The notes below the pieces were generated by a model. That model was not told the DNA's origin and ran no database searches. It saw only the letters and a program-made list of their open reading frames with translations. A DNA stretch of 64,000 bases from Litorimonas sp965205225 (GTDB lineage Bacteria > Pseudomonadota > Alphaproteobacteria > Caulobacterales > Maricaulaceae), in assembly GCA_965205225.1 (NCBI GenBank), contig CBDBFZ010000003.1:434001-498000 (forward strand), in the 5' to 3' direction. Position 1 is the first letter of the stretch, and each line of letters begins with the position of its first letter. This document shows positions 16,857 through 26,300 of the stretch, piece after piece. The position numbers were made by a program, and so were the translations under genes.

Positions 16857-19800
16857 TTAGAAACCCTCCATATAAGCGGTGACAATCTCCATCTCCGGCA
16901 GGATCATGGCGAGATCGTCCTGCATCGGCATATCGCTTTCAGGCCCGAGGTGAAGCAGCGGCGTCACTGACGCGGTCGGAATTTGGCCCAGCAGCGACAG
17001 ATCCTCAAGCAGAGACACTTCGCCCGGCCTGTGCTCCAGCTGATCCAGGCTCTTGACCCCGTCCGCCCATAAGTCGTCCCATAGATCATTACCCCATAGA
17101 TCATTACCCCATAGATCATCATTCATGAGCGGGTTGTCCAACCTGATCGTTCCAGACCCGGGATCGGTTCCGGTGTCAGTTTTGGACTCGGCGCTTTGCG
17201 ACCCCGTAGCAGCGAGGGTGACCATCACCCCGTTCTCAATGCGCACTTCCGCATTGCCGTCCCTATAGACATTATAGGTGACGCCGTCTTCCGTCGCCGT
17301 CCCGGTCAGGGCGAATGAACTGCCGCTCAGATCAACCCTGTCATCCGCATCCCCCAGCACGTCGAGGCTGGCAACACCGCCCTCGCGTTCTTCCGTTACG
17401 TCAAACACGGCCTGCGCGTCCAGAACTAGGCTGTTGGCGCCTGTGCCGGACAGGTCAAACAGTTCCACACTGTCCACGCCAGCATGACCCGCCCCGGTCA
17501 GGTCGAGCGCCAGGCCGGCCCCGTCCAGCACCAATGTGTCCTGGCCCGTGCCGCCATCAATCGCCGCAAAGTCAAGGGCGGTGACGCGGATCGTGTCATC
17601 GCCGACTCCGCCGCGCACCACATCATCCGTGGCAATCGCGGTAAAACTGTCCGCACCGGCATTGCCGGTGAAATTATCCGCCGCCTTCGTGCCCTGCGCT
17701 GTGACCGGCGTCAGGCTTTCCGTCCCCGTCGCCCCGCCATAGAGGATATAGGCTTCGCCGGCATTACTGTCCCCATTCGGGTCGGCCATATGGGCCCCGA
17801 TGATCAGATCATCATAACCGTCGCCATTGACATCCCCCGCCGACGACACGGACCTACCGGATTGGTCAGCCCCGTCGATCCCGGTCAGGATGAAGCCGTT
17901 GGTCCCGTCCAAATCGGACAGATCCAGCACACCCCCTGTGCCCGGCGCGCTCGCCCCGCCATAGATGACATAGGTTTCGCCCGCACTGTCCCCATTCGGG
18001 TCGGCCCGATAGGCCCCGATGATCAGATCATCATAACCGTCGCCATTGACATCCCCCGCCGAGGAGATGGAAAAGCCGGAATTATCCTCCGCGTCAATCC
18101 CGGTCAGAGTAAAGCCGTTGGTGCCGTCCAGCATGGAGAGATTGAATCTGCCCCCTGTCCCCGGCGCGTTCGTCCCGCCATAGACGATATAGGTCTCGCC
18201 GGCTTGACTGTCCCCATTCGGGTCGGCGAACCTGGCCCCGATGATCAGATCATCATAGCCGTCGCCATTGACATCCCCCGCCGACGAGACGGACCAGCCG
18301 AACTGGTCATCCGCATCAATCCCGGTGAGGATGAAGCCATTCGTGCCGTTCAGTGCCCCGAGATCCAGCACGCCATTCGTGCCCGGCGCGCTCGTCCCGC
18401 CATAGATCACATAGGTCTCGCCGGCGTTTCTGTTCCCATTCGGGTCGGCCCTAAAGGCCCCGATGATCAGATCATCATAACCGTCGCCATTGACATCCCC
18501 CGCCGACGAGACGGAGATACCGGAATTGTCAAACTCGTCGATCCCGGTCAGGGTAAAGCCGTTCGTGCCGTTCAGCGCCCCGAGATCCAGCTCGCCTCCT
18601 GTGCCCGGCGCGCTAGCCCCGCCATAGATCACATAGGTCTCGCCGACGTCTCTGTTCCCATTCGGGTCGGCGAATCTGGCCCCGATGATCAGATCATCAT
18701 AGCCGTCGCCATTGACATCCCCCGCCGACGAGACGGAGAAGCCGGACTGGTCACTTGCGTCGATGCCGGTGAGGATGAATCCATTCGTGCCGTCCAGCGC
18801 CCCGAGATCCAGCACGCCGTCCGTGCCCGGCGCGCTCGCCCCGCCATAGACGATATAGGTCTCGCCGGCATAACTGTCCCCATTCGGGTCGGCTCCTCTG
18901 GCTCCGATGATCAGATCATCATAGCCGTCGCCATTGATATCCCCCGCCGACGAGACGGAAATGCCGGACTGGTCACCCGCGTCGATGCCGTTGAGGATGA
19001 ATCCATTCGTGCCGTCCAGCGCCCCGAGATCCAGCACGCCGTCCGTGCCCGGCGCGCTCGCCCCGCCATAGACGACATAGGTCTCGCCAGCTTCACTGTC
19101 CCCATTCGGGTCGGCCCTGTAGGCCCCGATGATCAGATCATCATAGCCATCGCCATTCACATCCCCCGCCGACGAGACAGAAGTGCCGGACTGGTCATTC
19201 GCGTCGATCCCGGTGAGGATAAAGCCGTTGCTGCCGTCCAGCGAGGAGAGAGGGATCAGGTCATATTCATCTGTCACCGTGATGGCGACATTGTGGTTCG
19301 TACTATTGGTGCCATCCGACGCGGTGACGGTGATATCATAGACATTATCCCCACCATCATCGCCCGGCGCCTCAAAGTCGGACACCGCTATAAAGCGGAC
19401 CTCGCCCGTATCGGCATTGATCGTGAACAGGGCCGCATCCGTCCCGGACAGGCTGTAGCGCAGCGAGTCGCCATCCGCATCCATCGCCACCGCCATATAG
19501 GCTGAAGCCTGGTTCTCCCGCGCGCTGGCCGTGGCGGGCGAGGTGAAGACCGGTAGTGTCGAGACCTGCACCCCCGCCTCAATGCGCAGCTGTGCATTGC
19601 CGTCCCTATAGACAGTATAGGTCGTGCCATCCTCCGTCGCCGTCCCGGTCCGGGCGAAGTTACCGCCACTCAGATCAACCCTGTCATCCGCATCTCCCAG
19701 CACGTCGAGGCTCGCCGCACCGCTGGCGCGCTCTTCCGTGACGTCAAACACGGCCAGCGCGTCCAGCACCAGGCTGTTGGCCCCCGTGCCGGACAGGTCA

Positions 19801-22800
19801 AACAGTTCGACACTGTCCACGCCAGCATTGCCGGGGCCGGTCAGGTCGAGCGCCAGGCCGGCCCCGTCCAGCACCAATGTGTCCACGCCCGTGCCGCCAT
19901 CAATCGCCGCAAAGTCAAGGGCGGTGACGCTGATCCTGTCATCGTCAGCTCCGCCGCGCACCACATCATCCGTGGCAATGCCCGTAAAACTGTCCGCGCC
20001 GGCATTGCCGGTGAAATTATCCGCCGCTGCCGTGCCTGACGCCGTGACCGGCACCAGGCTTTCCGTCCCCGTCGCCCCGCCATAGATGATATAGGTCTCG
20101 CCCGAAAAGCTCCCATCCGGATCGGCCGCCCAGGCCCCGATGATCAGATCATCATAGCCGTCGCCATTAACATCTCCCGCCGAGGAGACGGACCTGCCGG
20201 ACTGGTCATTCGCGTCGATCCCGGTCAGGATGAAGCCGTTGGTCCCGAGCGCCCCGAGATCCAGCACGCCATTTGTGCCCGGCGCACTTGCCCCGCCATA
20301 GATCATATAGGTCTCGCCAGCTCCAAATTCCCCATTCGGGTCGGCCCTGTTGGCCCCGATGATCAGATCATCATAGCCGTCGCCATTGACATCCCCCGCC
20401 GACGACACGGAGAAGCCGGACTCGTCAGCCTCGTCGATCCCGGTGAGGATGAAGCCGTTGGTCCCATTCAGCGCTGACAGATCCAGCTCGCCATCCGTGC
20501 CCGGCACGCTCGCCCCGCCATAGATGATATAGGTCTCGCCGGAATCCTCCCCATTCGGGTCGGCATCCCTGGCCCCGATGATCAGATCATCATAACCATC
20601 GCCATTGACATCCCCCGCCGAGGAGACGGAAAAGCCGGAAAGGTCACCCGCGTCGATCCCGGTCAGGATGAAGCCGTTCGTCCCATCCAGCGTGGAGAGA
20701 TCCAGGACGCCATCCGTGCCCGGCGCGCTTGCCCCGCCATAGACGAGATAGGTCTCCCCGGCATTACTGTCCCCATTCGGGCTGGCAAAACGGGCCCCGA
20801 TGATCAGATCGTCATAGCCGTCGCCATTAACATCCCCCGCCGACGAGACGGAGTAACTGGAAAAGTCAAACGCGTCGATCCCGGTCAGGGTAAAGCCGTT
20901 GGTTCCGTTCAGCGCTGACAGATCCAGCACGCCCTCCGTGCCCGGCGCGCTTGCCCCGCCATAGACGATATAGGTCTCGCCGGCATAATTGTCCCCATTC
21001 GGGTCGGCCCAATAGGCCCCGATGATCAGATCATCATAGCCATCGCCATTGACATCCCCTGCCGACGATACGGAAGAGCCGGAACGGTCACCCGCGTCGA
21101 TCCCGGTCAGGGTAAAGCCGTTGGTCCCGTCCAGCATCCCGAGGTTCAGCTCGCCGTCCGTGCCTGGCGCGCTGGCCCCGCCATAGACGATATAGGTCTC
21201 GCCAGCTTCATTGTCCCCATTCGGGTCGGCCCTAAAGGCCCCGATGATCAGATCATCATAGCCGTCGCCATTGACATCCCCCGCAGACGACACGGAACGA
21301 CCGGACTGATCACCCGCGTCGATCCCGGTCAGGGTAAAGCCATTCATGCCGTCCAGCGCCCCGAGATCCAGCACGCCATCTGTGCCCGGCGCGCTTGCCC
21401 CGCCATAGACGAGATAGGTCTCGCCCGAAAGGTCCCCACCCGGGTCGCCCCCCCAGGCTCCGATGATCAGATCATCATAGCCGTCGCCATTGACGTCCCC
21501 CGCCGACGAGACGGAAAAGCCAGAATAGTCATCTTCGTTGATCCCGGTCAGGATGAAGCCGTTCGTGCCGTCCAGGATGGAGAGGGCGCGCTCGCTCCGG
21601 TCGATCGTGCCATCCGCGTCGTCGTCGAAGTCGGTCCGACTCACCCTGCCGTCCGGATTATAGGTGTAGAACTCGCTCCGGTCGGTCGTGCCGTCATTAT
21701 TGTCGTCGAAACTGGTCTGGCTCACCCTGTCGTTCGCATCATATGTGTAGGTCTCGGACCGGTCGATCGTGCCGTCCGCGTCATCGTCGAAATTGGTCCG
21801 GTTCCGGTTACCGTCCGCATTTTGAGTGTAGAACTCGCTCCGGTTGGTTGTGCCGTCACCATCGTCGTCGAAATCGGTCCGATTCAGGGTGTTGCTGCCG
21901 TCCGTATTCCGGTGAACCGTCCGGTCGATTGTGCCGTCATCGTTGTCATCCCATTCCACCCGTTCCCAGCGACCGTCCGCATTCAGGTGGACCGTCCGGT
22001 CGGTGGTGCCGTCATCGTCGAAGTCGTACTCAATCCGGGTTCGGTTGCCGTCATCATCAAACGTGTAGGTCTCGCTCTGGTCGATAGTGCCGTTATCGTC
22101 CACATCCCGTTCCACCCGCTCCCAGCGACCCTCCGCATCCAGGTGGGCGATCCGGTCGATAGTGCCGTCATCGTCCAGATCTACATCCCTCCGGGTCACG
22201 CTCCGATTACCGTCACCATCAAACGCGAAGTAAGTGATCCGGTCGATGAAGCCGTCATCGTCGTCATCCCGTTCCACCCGCTCCCAGCGACCGTCCGCAT
22301 TCAGATGGGCGATCCGGTCAATAGTGCCGTCATCGTCCAGATCGAAATCCCTCCGGGTCACGCGCCGGTTGCCGCCGCTGTCAAACGCGTAGTGAGTGAT
22401 TCGGTCGATAGTGCCGTCATCGTCCACATCCAGTTCCACCCGCTCCCAGCGACCCTCCGCATCCAGGTGGACCGTCCGGTCGATATTCCCGTCATCGTCC
22501 AGGTCGGCGTCCCTCCGGGTCACGCTCCGATTGCCGTCGCTGTCAAACGCGTAGTGAGTGATCCGGTCGATATTGCCGTCTTCGTCCGTATCCTCATCCA
22601 CCTGCACCCAGCGATCGGCCTCATCCAGATGCGCGATCTGCTCAATATTGCCGTTATTATCGCGGTCGAACTCAATCCGGTCGATATTGCCGTCCCCGTC
22701 AGTGTCGACCTCGAACCGGTCGGGGATGCCGTCCCCGTCAGTGTCGATCGGGGTCCGGGTTTCCTGTGACAGGGTTGATATGGTTTTAAACATGGCTGGC

Positions 22801-22802
22801 AT
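16857..22802 (-). CDS. Giant modular surface protein: Asp-rich repeats, FG-GAP, cadherin, RTX-like
   Basis: The protein has 1981 residues from ATG 22802, chosen because its context matches the start of the paralogue at 27017. Order: residues 10-400, Asp-rich calcium-type repeats (DDDGTIDRI...); about 407-910, seven FG-GAP units, each with SSAGDVNGDGYDDLIIGA; about 915-1080, an RTX-like region (VTALDFAAIDGGTGVDTLVL); about 1085-1180, a cadherin-like domain (TGEVRF, DNVYDITVTASDGTN); about 1180-1690, seven more FG-GAP units; a second RTX-like region; and a C-terminal tail with NDLWGNDLW repeats. There is no signal peptide, so type I export through the C-terminus is likely. FG-GAP units form integrin-like beta-propellers, and seven per array fits whole propellers. 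Adhesion or matrix binding is inferred. Confidence 0.85.
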   Translation of the reverse strand: MPAMFKTISTLSQETRTPIDTDGDGIPDRFEVDTDGDGNIDRIEFDRDNNGNIEQIAHLDEADRWVQVDEDTDEDGNIDRITHYAFDSDGNRSVTRRDADLDDDGNIDRTVHLDAEGRWERVELDVDDDGTIDRITHYAFDSGGNRRVTRRDFDLDDDGTIDRIAHLNADGRWERVERDDDDDGFIDRITYFAFDGDGNRSVTRRDVDLDDDGTIDRIAHLDAEGRWERVERDVDDNGTIDQSETYTFDDDGNRTRIEYDFDDDGTTDRTVHLNADGRWERVEWDDNDDGTIDRTVHRNTDGSNTLNRTDFDDDGDGTTNRSEFYTQNADGNRNRTNFDDDADGTIDRSETYTYDANDRVSQTSFDDNNDGTTDRSEFYTYNPDGRVSRTDFDDDADGTIDRSERALSILDGTNGFILTGINEDDYSGFSVSSAGDVNGDGYDDLIIGAWGGDPGGDLSGETYLVYGGASAPGTDGVLDLGALDGMNGFTLTGIDAGDQSGRSVSSAGDVNGDGYDDLIIGAFRADPNGDNEAGETYIVYGGASAPGTDGELNLGMLDGTNGFTLTGIDAGDRSGSSVSSAGDVNGDGYDDLIIGAYWADPNGDNYAGETYIVYGGASAPGTEGVLDLSALNGTNGFTLTGIDAFDFSSYSVSSAGDVNGDGYDDLIIGARFASPNGDSNAGETYLVYGGASAPGTDGVLDLSTLDGTNGFILTGIDAGDLSGFSVSSAGDVNGDGYDDLIIGARDADPNGEDSGETYIIYGGASVPGTDGELDLSALNGTNGFILTGIDEADESGFSVSSAGDVNGDGYDDLIIGANRADPNGEFGAGETYMIYGGASAPGTNGVLDLGALGTNGFILTGIDANDQSGRSVSSAGDVNGDGYDDLIIGAWAADPDGSFSGETYIIYGGATGTESLVPVTASGTAAADNFTGNAGADSFTGIATDDVVRGGADDDRISVTALDFAAIDGGTGVDTLVLDGAGLALDLTGPGNAGVDSVELFDLSGTGANSLVLDALAVFDVTEERASGAASLDVLGDADDRVDLSGGNFARTGTATEDGTTYTVYRDGNAQLRIEAGVQVSTLPVFTSPATASARENQASAYMAVAMDADGDSLRYSLSGTDAALFTINADTGEVRFIAVSDFEAPGDDGGDNVYDITVTASDGTNSTNHNVAITVTDEYDLIPLSSLDGSNGFILTGIDANDQSGTSVSSAGDVNGDGYDDLIIGAYRADPNGDSEAGETYVVYGGASAPGTDGVLDLGALDGTNGFILNGIDAGDQSGISVSSAGDINGDGYDDLIIGARGADPNGDSYAGETYIVYGGASAPGTDGVLDLGALDGTNGFILTGIDASDQSGFSVSSAGDVNGDGYDDLIIGARFADPNGNRDVGETYVIYGGASAPGTGGELDLGALNGTNGFTLTGIDEFDNSGISVSSAGDVNGDGYDDLIIGAFRADPNGNRNAGETYVIYGGTSAPGTNGVLDLGALNGTNGFILTGIDADDQFGWSVSSAGDVNGDGYDDLIIGARFADPNGDSQAGETYIVYGGTNAPGTGGRFNLSMLDGTNGFTLTGIDAEDNSGFSISSAGDVNGDGYDDLIIGAYRADPNGDSAGETYVIYGGASAPGTGGVLDLSDLDGTNGFILTGIDGADQSGRSVSSAGDVNGDGYDDLIIGAHMADPNGDSNAGEAYILYGGATGTESLTPVTAQGTKAADNFTGNAGADSFTAIATDDVVRGGVGDDTIRVTALDFAAIDGGTGQDTLVLDGAGLALDLTGAGHAGVDSVELFDLSGTGANSLVLDAQAVFDVTEEREGGVASLDVLGDADDRVDLSGSSFALTGTATEDGVTYNVYRDGNAEVRIENGVMVTLAATGSQSAESKTDTGTDPGSGTIRLDNPLMNDDLWGNDLWGNDLWDDLWADGVKSLDQLEHRPGEVSLLEDLSLLGQIPTASVTPLLHLGPESDMPMQDDLAMILPEMEIVTAYMEGF
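17078..17121 (-). repeat. 15-bp tandem repeat in the 3' end of the giant gene
   Basis: Three near-identical copies of CCCCATAGATCATTA encode repeated NDLWG/NDLWD pentapeptides. The paralogue has a shorter version near 23585-23615. Such in-frame repeats readily gain or lose units. Confidence 0.75.
17755..21590 (-). repeat. Two arrays of seven FG-GAP coding repeats
   Basis: Units of about 200-220 bases lie at 17755-19255 and 20085-21590. Each contains a nearly invariant block of about 50 bases spanning the palindrome GATGATCAGATCATC, which encodes the DDLIIG strand. The high DNA identity between units suggests recent duplication or gene conversion, and creates many sites for homologous recombination within the gene and with the paralogue at 23-27 kb. 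Confidence 0.85.
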
Positions 22803-22868
22803 GGTCCTACATTCCAAATGGGGTATTGTTTGACGGTAGTGTTGTCACATAGCTTGGCTGTTAATCAA
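22803..22868 (-). promoter_or_regulatory. Upstream block conserved between the two giant genes
   Basis: Read on the minus strand, the sequence from CTTGATTAACAGCCAAG to CCCCATTTGGAATGTAGGACC matches the block in front of the paralogue at 27018-27098 base for base over long stretches. It contains the ribosome site (TAGGA). TTGATT followed about 17-19 bases later by CACTA could be a promoter, but this is weak. Confidence 0.45.
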
Positions 22869-22986
22869 GTGTTTCACTGACACCATCAATGGAAAGACAG
22901 AATTCATCGCCAATCGGTTGCGGGGCATCCTCGGCTCTTGCGACGGGAGCAAAGGCCAGCATTAGCGTGGCAAGGGCAGGGAGCAT
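22861..22986 (-). CDS. Possible short secreted protein or leader fragment
   Basis: A 41-codon frame from ATG 22986 has a textbook signal peptide (MLPALATLMLAFAPVARAED) followed by 22 residues including one Cys, and ends in TAA inside the conserved block before the giant gene. It has no recognised family. It may be a real small secreted product, or the truncated start of a lost gene whose 3' part was replaced when the giant locus was duplicated. The paralogous locus lacks the frame. Confidence 0.35.
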   Translation of the reverse strand: MLPALATLMLAFAPVARAEDAPQPIGDEFCLSIDGVSETLD

Positions 22987-23040
22987 TGGGTTGATGGTCA
23001 ACTACTCTCTGGCGGCGGGGCGAAAAGTCAAACAGGCGTC

Positions 23041-23266
23041 ATTTGGGCAAAGTTTACAAAATGCAGGTCTTTCTCGCCAAATGCGGAGAGCTGCGCCGGG
23101 CTGATGCCGATATGCGCCAGGGCCTGATTGGGGGGAAGCATAGCGTAACATTGATTAGGACGCCTTCATTGGAGAGGAGCTTGCCGACCTGGTAGGTGGC
23201 AAGGCCGGGCCGTTTCGTTGCCAGCCATTCGGTGAAACCGCGTGACAGATCGACCCCGAACGTCAC
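23041..23266 (-). pseudogene. Remnant resembling the N-terminus of a TIGR03032-type protein
   Basis: The minus strand encodes FTEWLATKRPGLATYQVGKLL, which resembles the opening of TIGR03032-family proteins. After this the frame degenerates, and another frame carries ALAHIGISPAQLSAFGEKDL. Only a fragment is present and no start or end is evident. The assignment is tentative; the remaining bases between the two giant genes hold nothing else I can name. Confidence 0.25.
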
Positions 23267-23338
23267 CCCGGTCTATCCGGCAGGCACGGTATCCGACTCT
23301 GTCTCGGTCATGACCTTGTCCCGGGTCCGGTCCGCTGG

Positions 23339-26300
23339 TTAGAAACCCTCCATATAAGCGGTGGCAATCTCCATTTCCGGCAGGATAGAGTGGCTGATCA
23401 TGGCGAGATCATTCTGCATCACCGGATGGCTTCCGAGCCCGGGCCAGTATAGCAGATCCCCCCACGGACCCGGAAGCGGGCCTGATGCGAGTGGACCGAA
23501 AGAAAGCGGGTCTGAAAGCGGAATGAGGATAGCATCCTCGTCTATATGAACTGGCTGATCCAGGCTCTTGACCCCGTCCGCCCATAAGCCGTCCCATAGA
23601 TCATTATTCCATAGATCATCATTCATGAGCGCCCCGTCCAGCCTGATCGTTCCGGACCCGGGATCGGTCCCGGGGTCAGTTCCGGTGTCAGTTCTGGGGT
23701 CAGCCACGGGATCGATCCCAGTGTCAATCTTGGACCGGGCGTTTTGCGCCCCCGCAAAAGCAAAGAGGATGACCGTCACCCCCTCCTCAATGCGCAGCTG
23801 CGCATTGCCGTCCCTATAGACATTATAGGTGACGCCGTCCTCCGTCGCCGTCCCGCTCAGGGCGAATGCACTGCCGCTCAGATCAACCCTATCATCCGCA
23901 TTCCCCAGCACGTCGAGGCTCGCCGCACCGCCCTCGCGCTCCTCCGTTATGTCAAACACGGCGAGCGCGTCCAGCACCAGGCTGTTGGCGCCTGTGCCGG
24001 ACAGGTCAAAGACTTCGACACTGTCCACGCCGGCATGACCCGCCCCGATCAGGTCGAGCGACAGGCCGGCCCCGTCCAGCACCAGCCGGTCAGTGCCCGT
24101 GCCGCCATCAATTGCCGCAAAGTCAAGGGCGGTGACTTGGATTGTGTCATCGCCGGCCCCGCCGCGCACCACATCATTCGTGGCAATCGCTGTAAAACTG
24201 TCATCGCCGGCATTGCCGGTGAAATTATCCGCCGCCGCCGTGCCTGACGTTGTGACCGGCACGAGGCTTTCCGTCCCCGTCGCCCCGCCATAGACGAGAT
24301 AGGTCTCGCCGGCCAGGCCGCCCCCATTGGCCCCGATGATCAGATCATCATAGCCATCGCCATTGACATCCCCCGCCGACGAGACGGAAAAGCCGGATTG
24401 GTCACCCGCGTCGATCCCGATCAGGGTAAAGCCGTTGGTCCCATTCAGGCTGGACAGATCCAGCACACCGTCCCTGCCCGGCGCGCTCGCGCCGCCATAG
24501 ACGATATAGGTCTCGCCAGCATTACCGTCGGCCCTATGGGCCCCGATGATCAGATCATCATAGCCGTCGCCATTGACATCCCCCGCAGACGAGACGGACC
24601 GACCGGAATAGTCACCCCTGTCGATCCCGGTGAGGGTAAAGCCGTTGGTCCCATTCAGGCTGGACAGATCCAGCACGCCATCTGTACCCGGCGCGCTTGT
24701 CCCGCCATAGACGACATAGGTCTCGCCGGCCAGGCCGCCCCCAGGAGCCCCGATGATCAGATCATCATAACCATCGCCATTGACATCCCCCGCCGACGAG
24801 ACAGAGAAGCCGGAATAGTCACGTACGTCGATGCCGTTGAGGATGAAGCCGTTGGTCCCATTCAGGCTGGACAGATCCAGCATGCCGTCTGTGCCCGGCG
24901 CGCTCGCCCCGCCATAGATGATATAGGTCTCGCCGGCACCGCTGTCCCCACCCGGGTCGGCCCTGTTGGCCCCGATGATCAGATCATCATAACCATCGCC
25001 ATTCACATCCCCCGCAGACGAGACGGAAAAGCCGGAAACGTCATACTCGTCGATTCCGGTCAGGATAAAGCCATTCGTGCCGTCCAGCGCCCCGAGATCC
25101 AGTACGCCCCCTGTGCCCGGCGCGCTCGCACCGCCATAGACCACATAGGTCTCGCCGGCCCTACTGTCCCCATTCGGGTCGGCCCACCGGGCTCCGATGA
25201 TCAGATCATCATAACCGTCGCCATTGACATCCCCCGCAGACGAGACGGACCAGCCGGACCAGTCAACCGCGTCGATGCCGGTGAGGATGAAGCCGTTCGT
25301 GCCGTCCAGGCTGGAGAGGGCGACCAGATCATTTTCATCCGTCACCGTGATGGCGACATTGTGGTCCGTGCGATTGGTGCCGTCAAACGCGGTGACGATA
25401 ATATCATAGACATTATCCCCGTCCGCATCGCCCGGAGCCTCGAAGTCGGGCGCTGCCCTGAAGCGGACCTCGCCTGTATCGGCATCAATTGTGAACCGGG
25501 CCGCATCCGTCCCGGACAGGCTGTAGCGCAGCATGTCGCCATCCGCATCCGTCGCCGCCGCCCTATAGGCTGCGCTCTGACCCTCCGCTACGCTGGCCGT
25601 GGCAGCCGAAGTGAAGATCGGTGCGGCGCTAAAGATAAAATCACTCTCCGACAGGTCAGCGGTGGATAGGTTGGACAGTACGAACTGTCCATTATCGCCA
25701 TTGGCGATGATCACAAAATTATCACCATTGGCATCCGTGATGTCCTGTGCACTTGCAATGAGGGTCTGGAAGTCTGTCACAGAGCTCGATAGTGCAATCT
25801 TATCAATGCCGATCTGGAAATCCCAAAATCCGGTCAGTGCCCGTTCCGGCCTGATAGAACATATCCGCGCCCGTGCCGCCCAACACGATATTATCGCCAT
25901 TGCCGCCCGTGACCCGGTCATCCCCGGCCAGAGCGTTGACGACATCATTGCCGTCGCCGCCGTCCAGATTATCATTGCCGGACATATCGGCGATGACATC
26001 ATTGCCCGCCCCGCCGCGCAGCGTGTCATTACCCGCCCCGCCAAAGATCGTGTCCGACCCGTCACCGCCAAAGACGACATCATCGCCGCCAAAGACGACA
26101 TCATCGCCGCCAAAGGAATAGATAACGTCATTATCCGCACCGCCATAAATGGCGTCATTGCCGTCTTCCGCGACCAGCACATCAATGCCAGCCCCGCCAA
26201 TCAGCCTATTATTGCCCGATCCGCCAAAGATCGTGTCGTTCCCGGCCTCGCCAAAGATCAGATCATCGCCAGCCTCGCCGTAAACCACATCATCGCCCAA

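Noticed and set aside
17484..19505. Open frame of 673 codons on the plus strand inside the giant FG-GAP gene
   Set aside because: It is the antisense of the FG-GAP repeats; its repeated RRRDG/RARRARPAID text mirrors the repeat structure and the frame lacks a start context. The minus-strand frame has clear domains.
17755..21590. CRISPR-like regular repeats
   Set aside because: The repeats are coding, of about 200-220 bases, in frame, and the intervening parts encode related protein text, not unique spacers. No cas genes are present.
21822..22769. Open frame of 315 codons on the plus strand opposite the Asp-rich start of the giant protein
   Set aside because: It reflects the antisense of regular DxDGxxD codons (repeating VIVxIPF text); there is no ribosome site or family.
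24398..25669. Open frame of 423 codons on the plus strand inside the second giant gene
   Set aside because: Same antisense artefact of the FG-GAP repeats as in the first gene.
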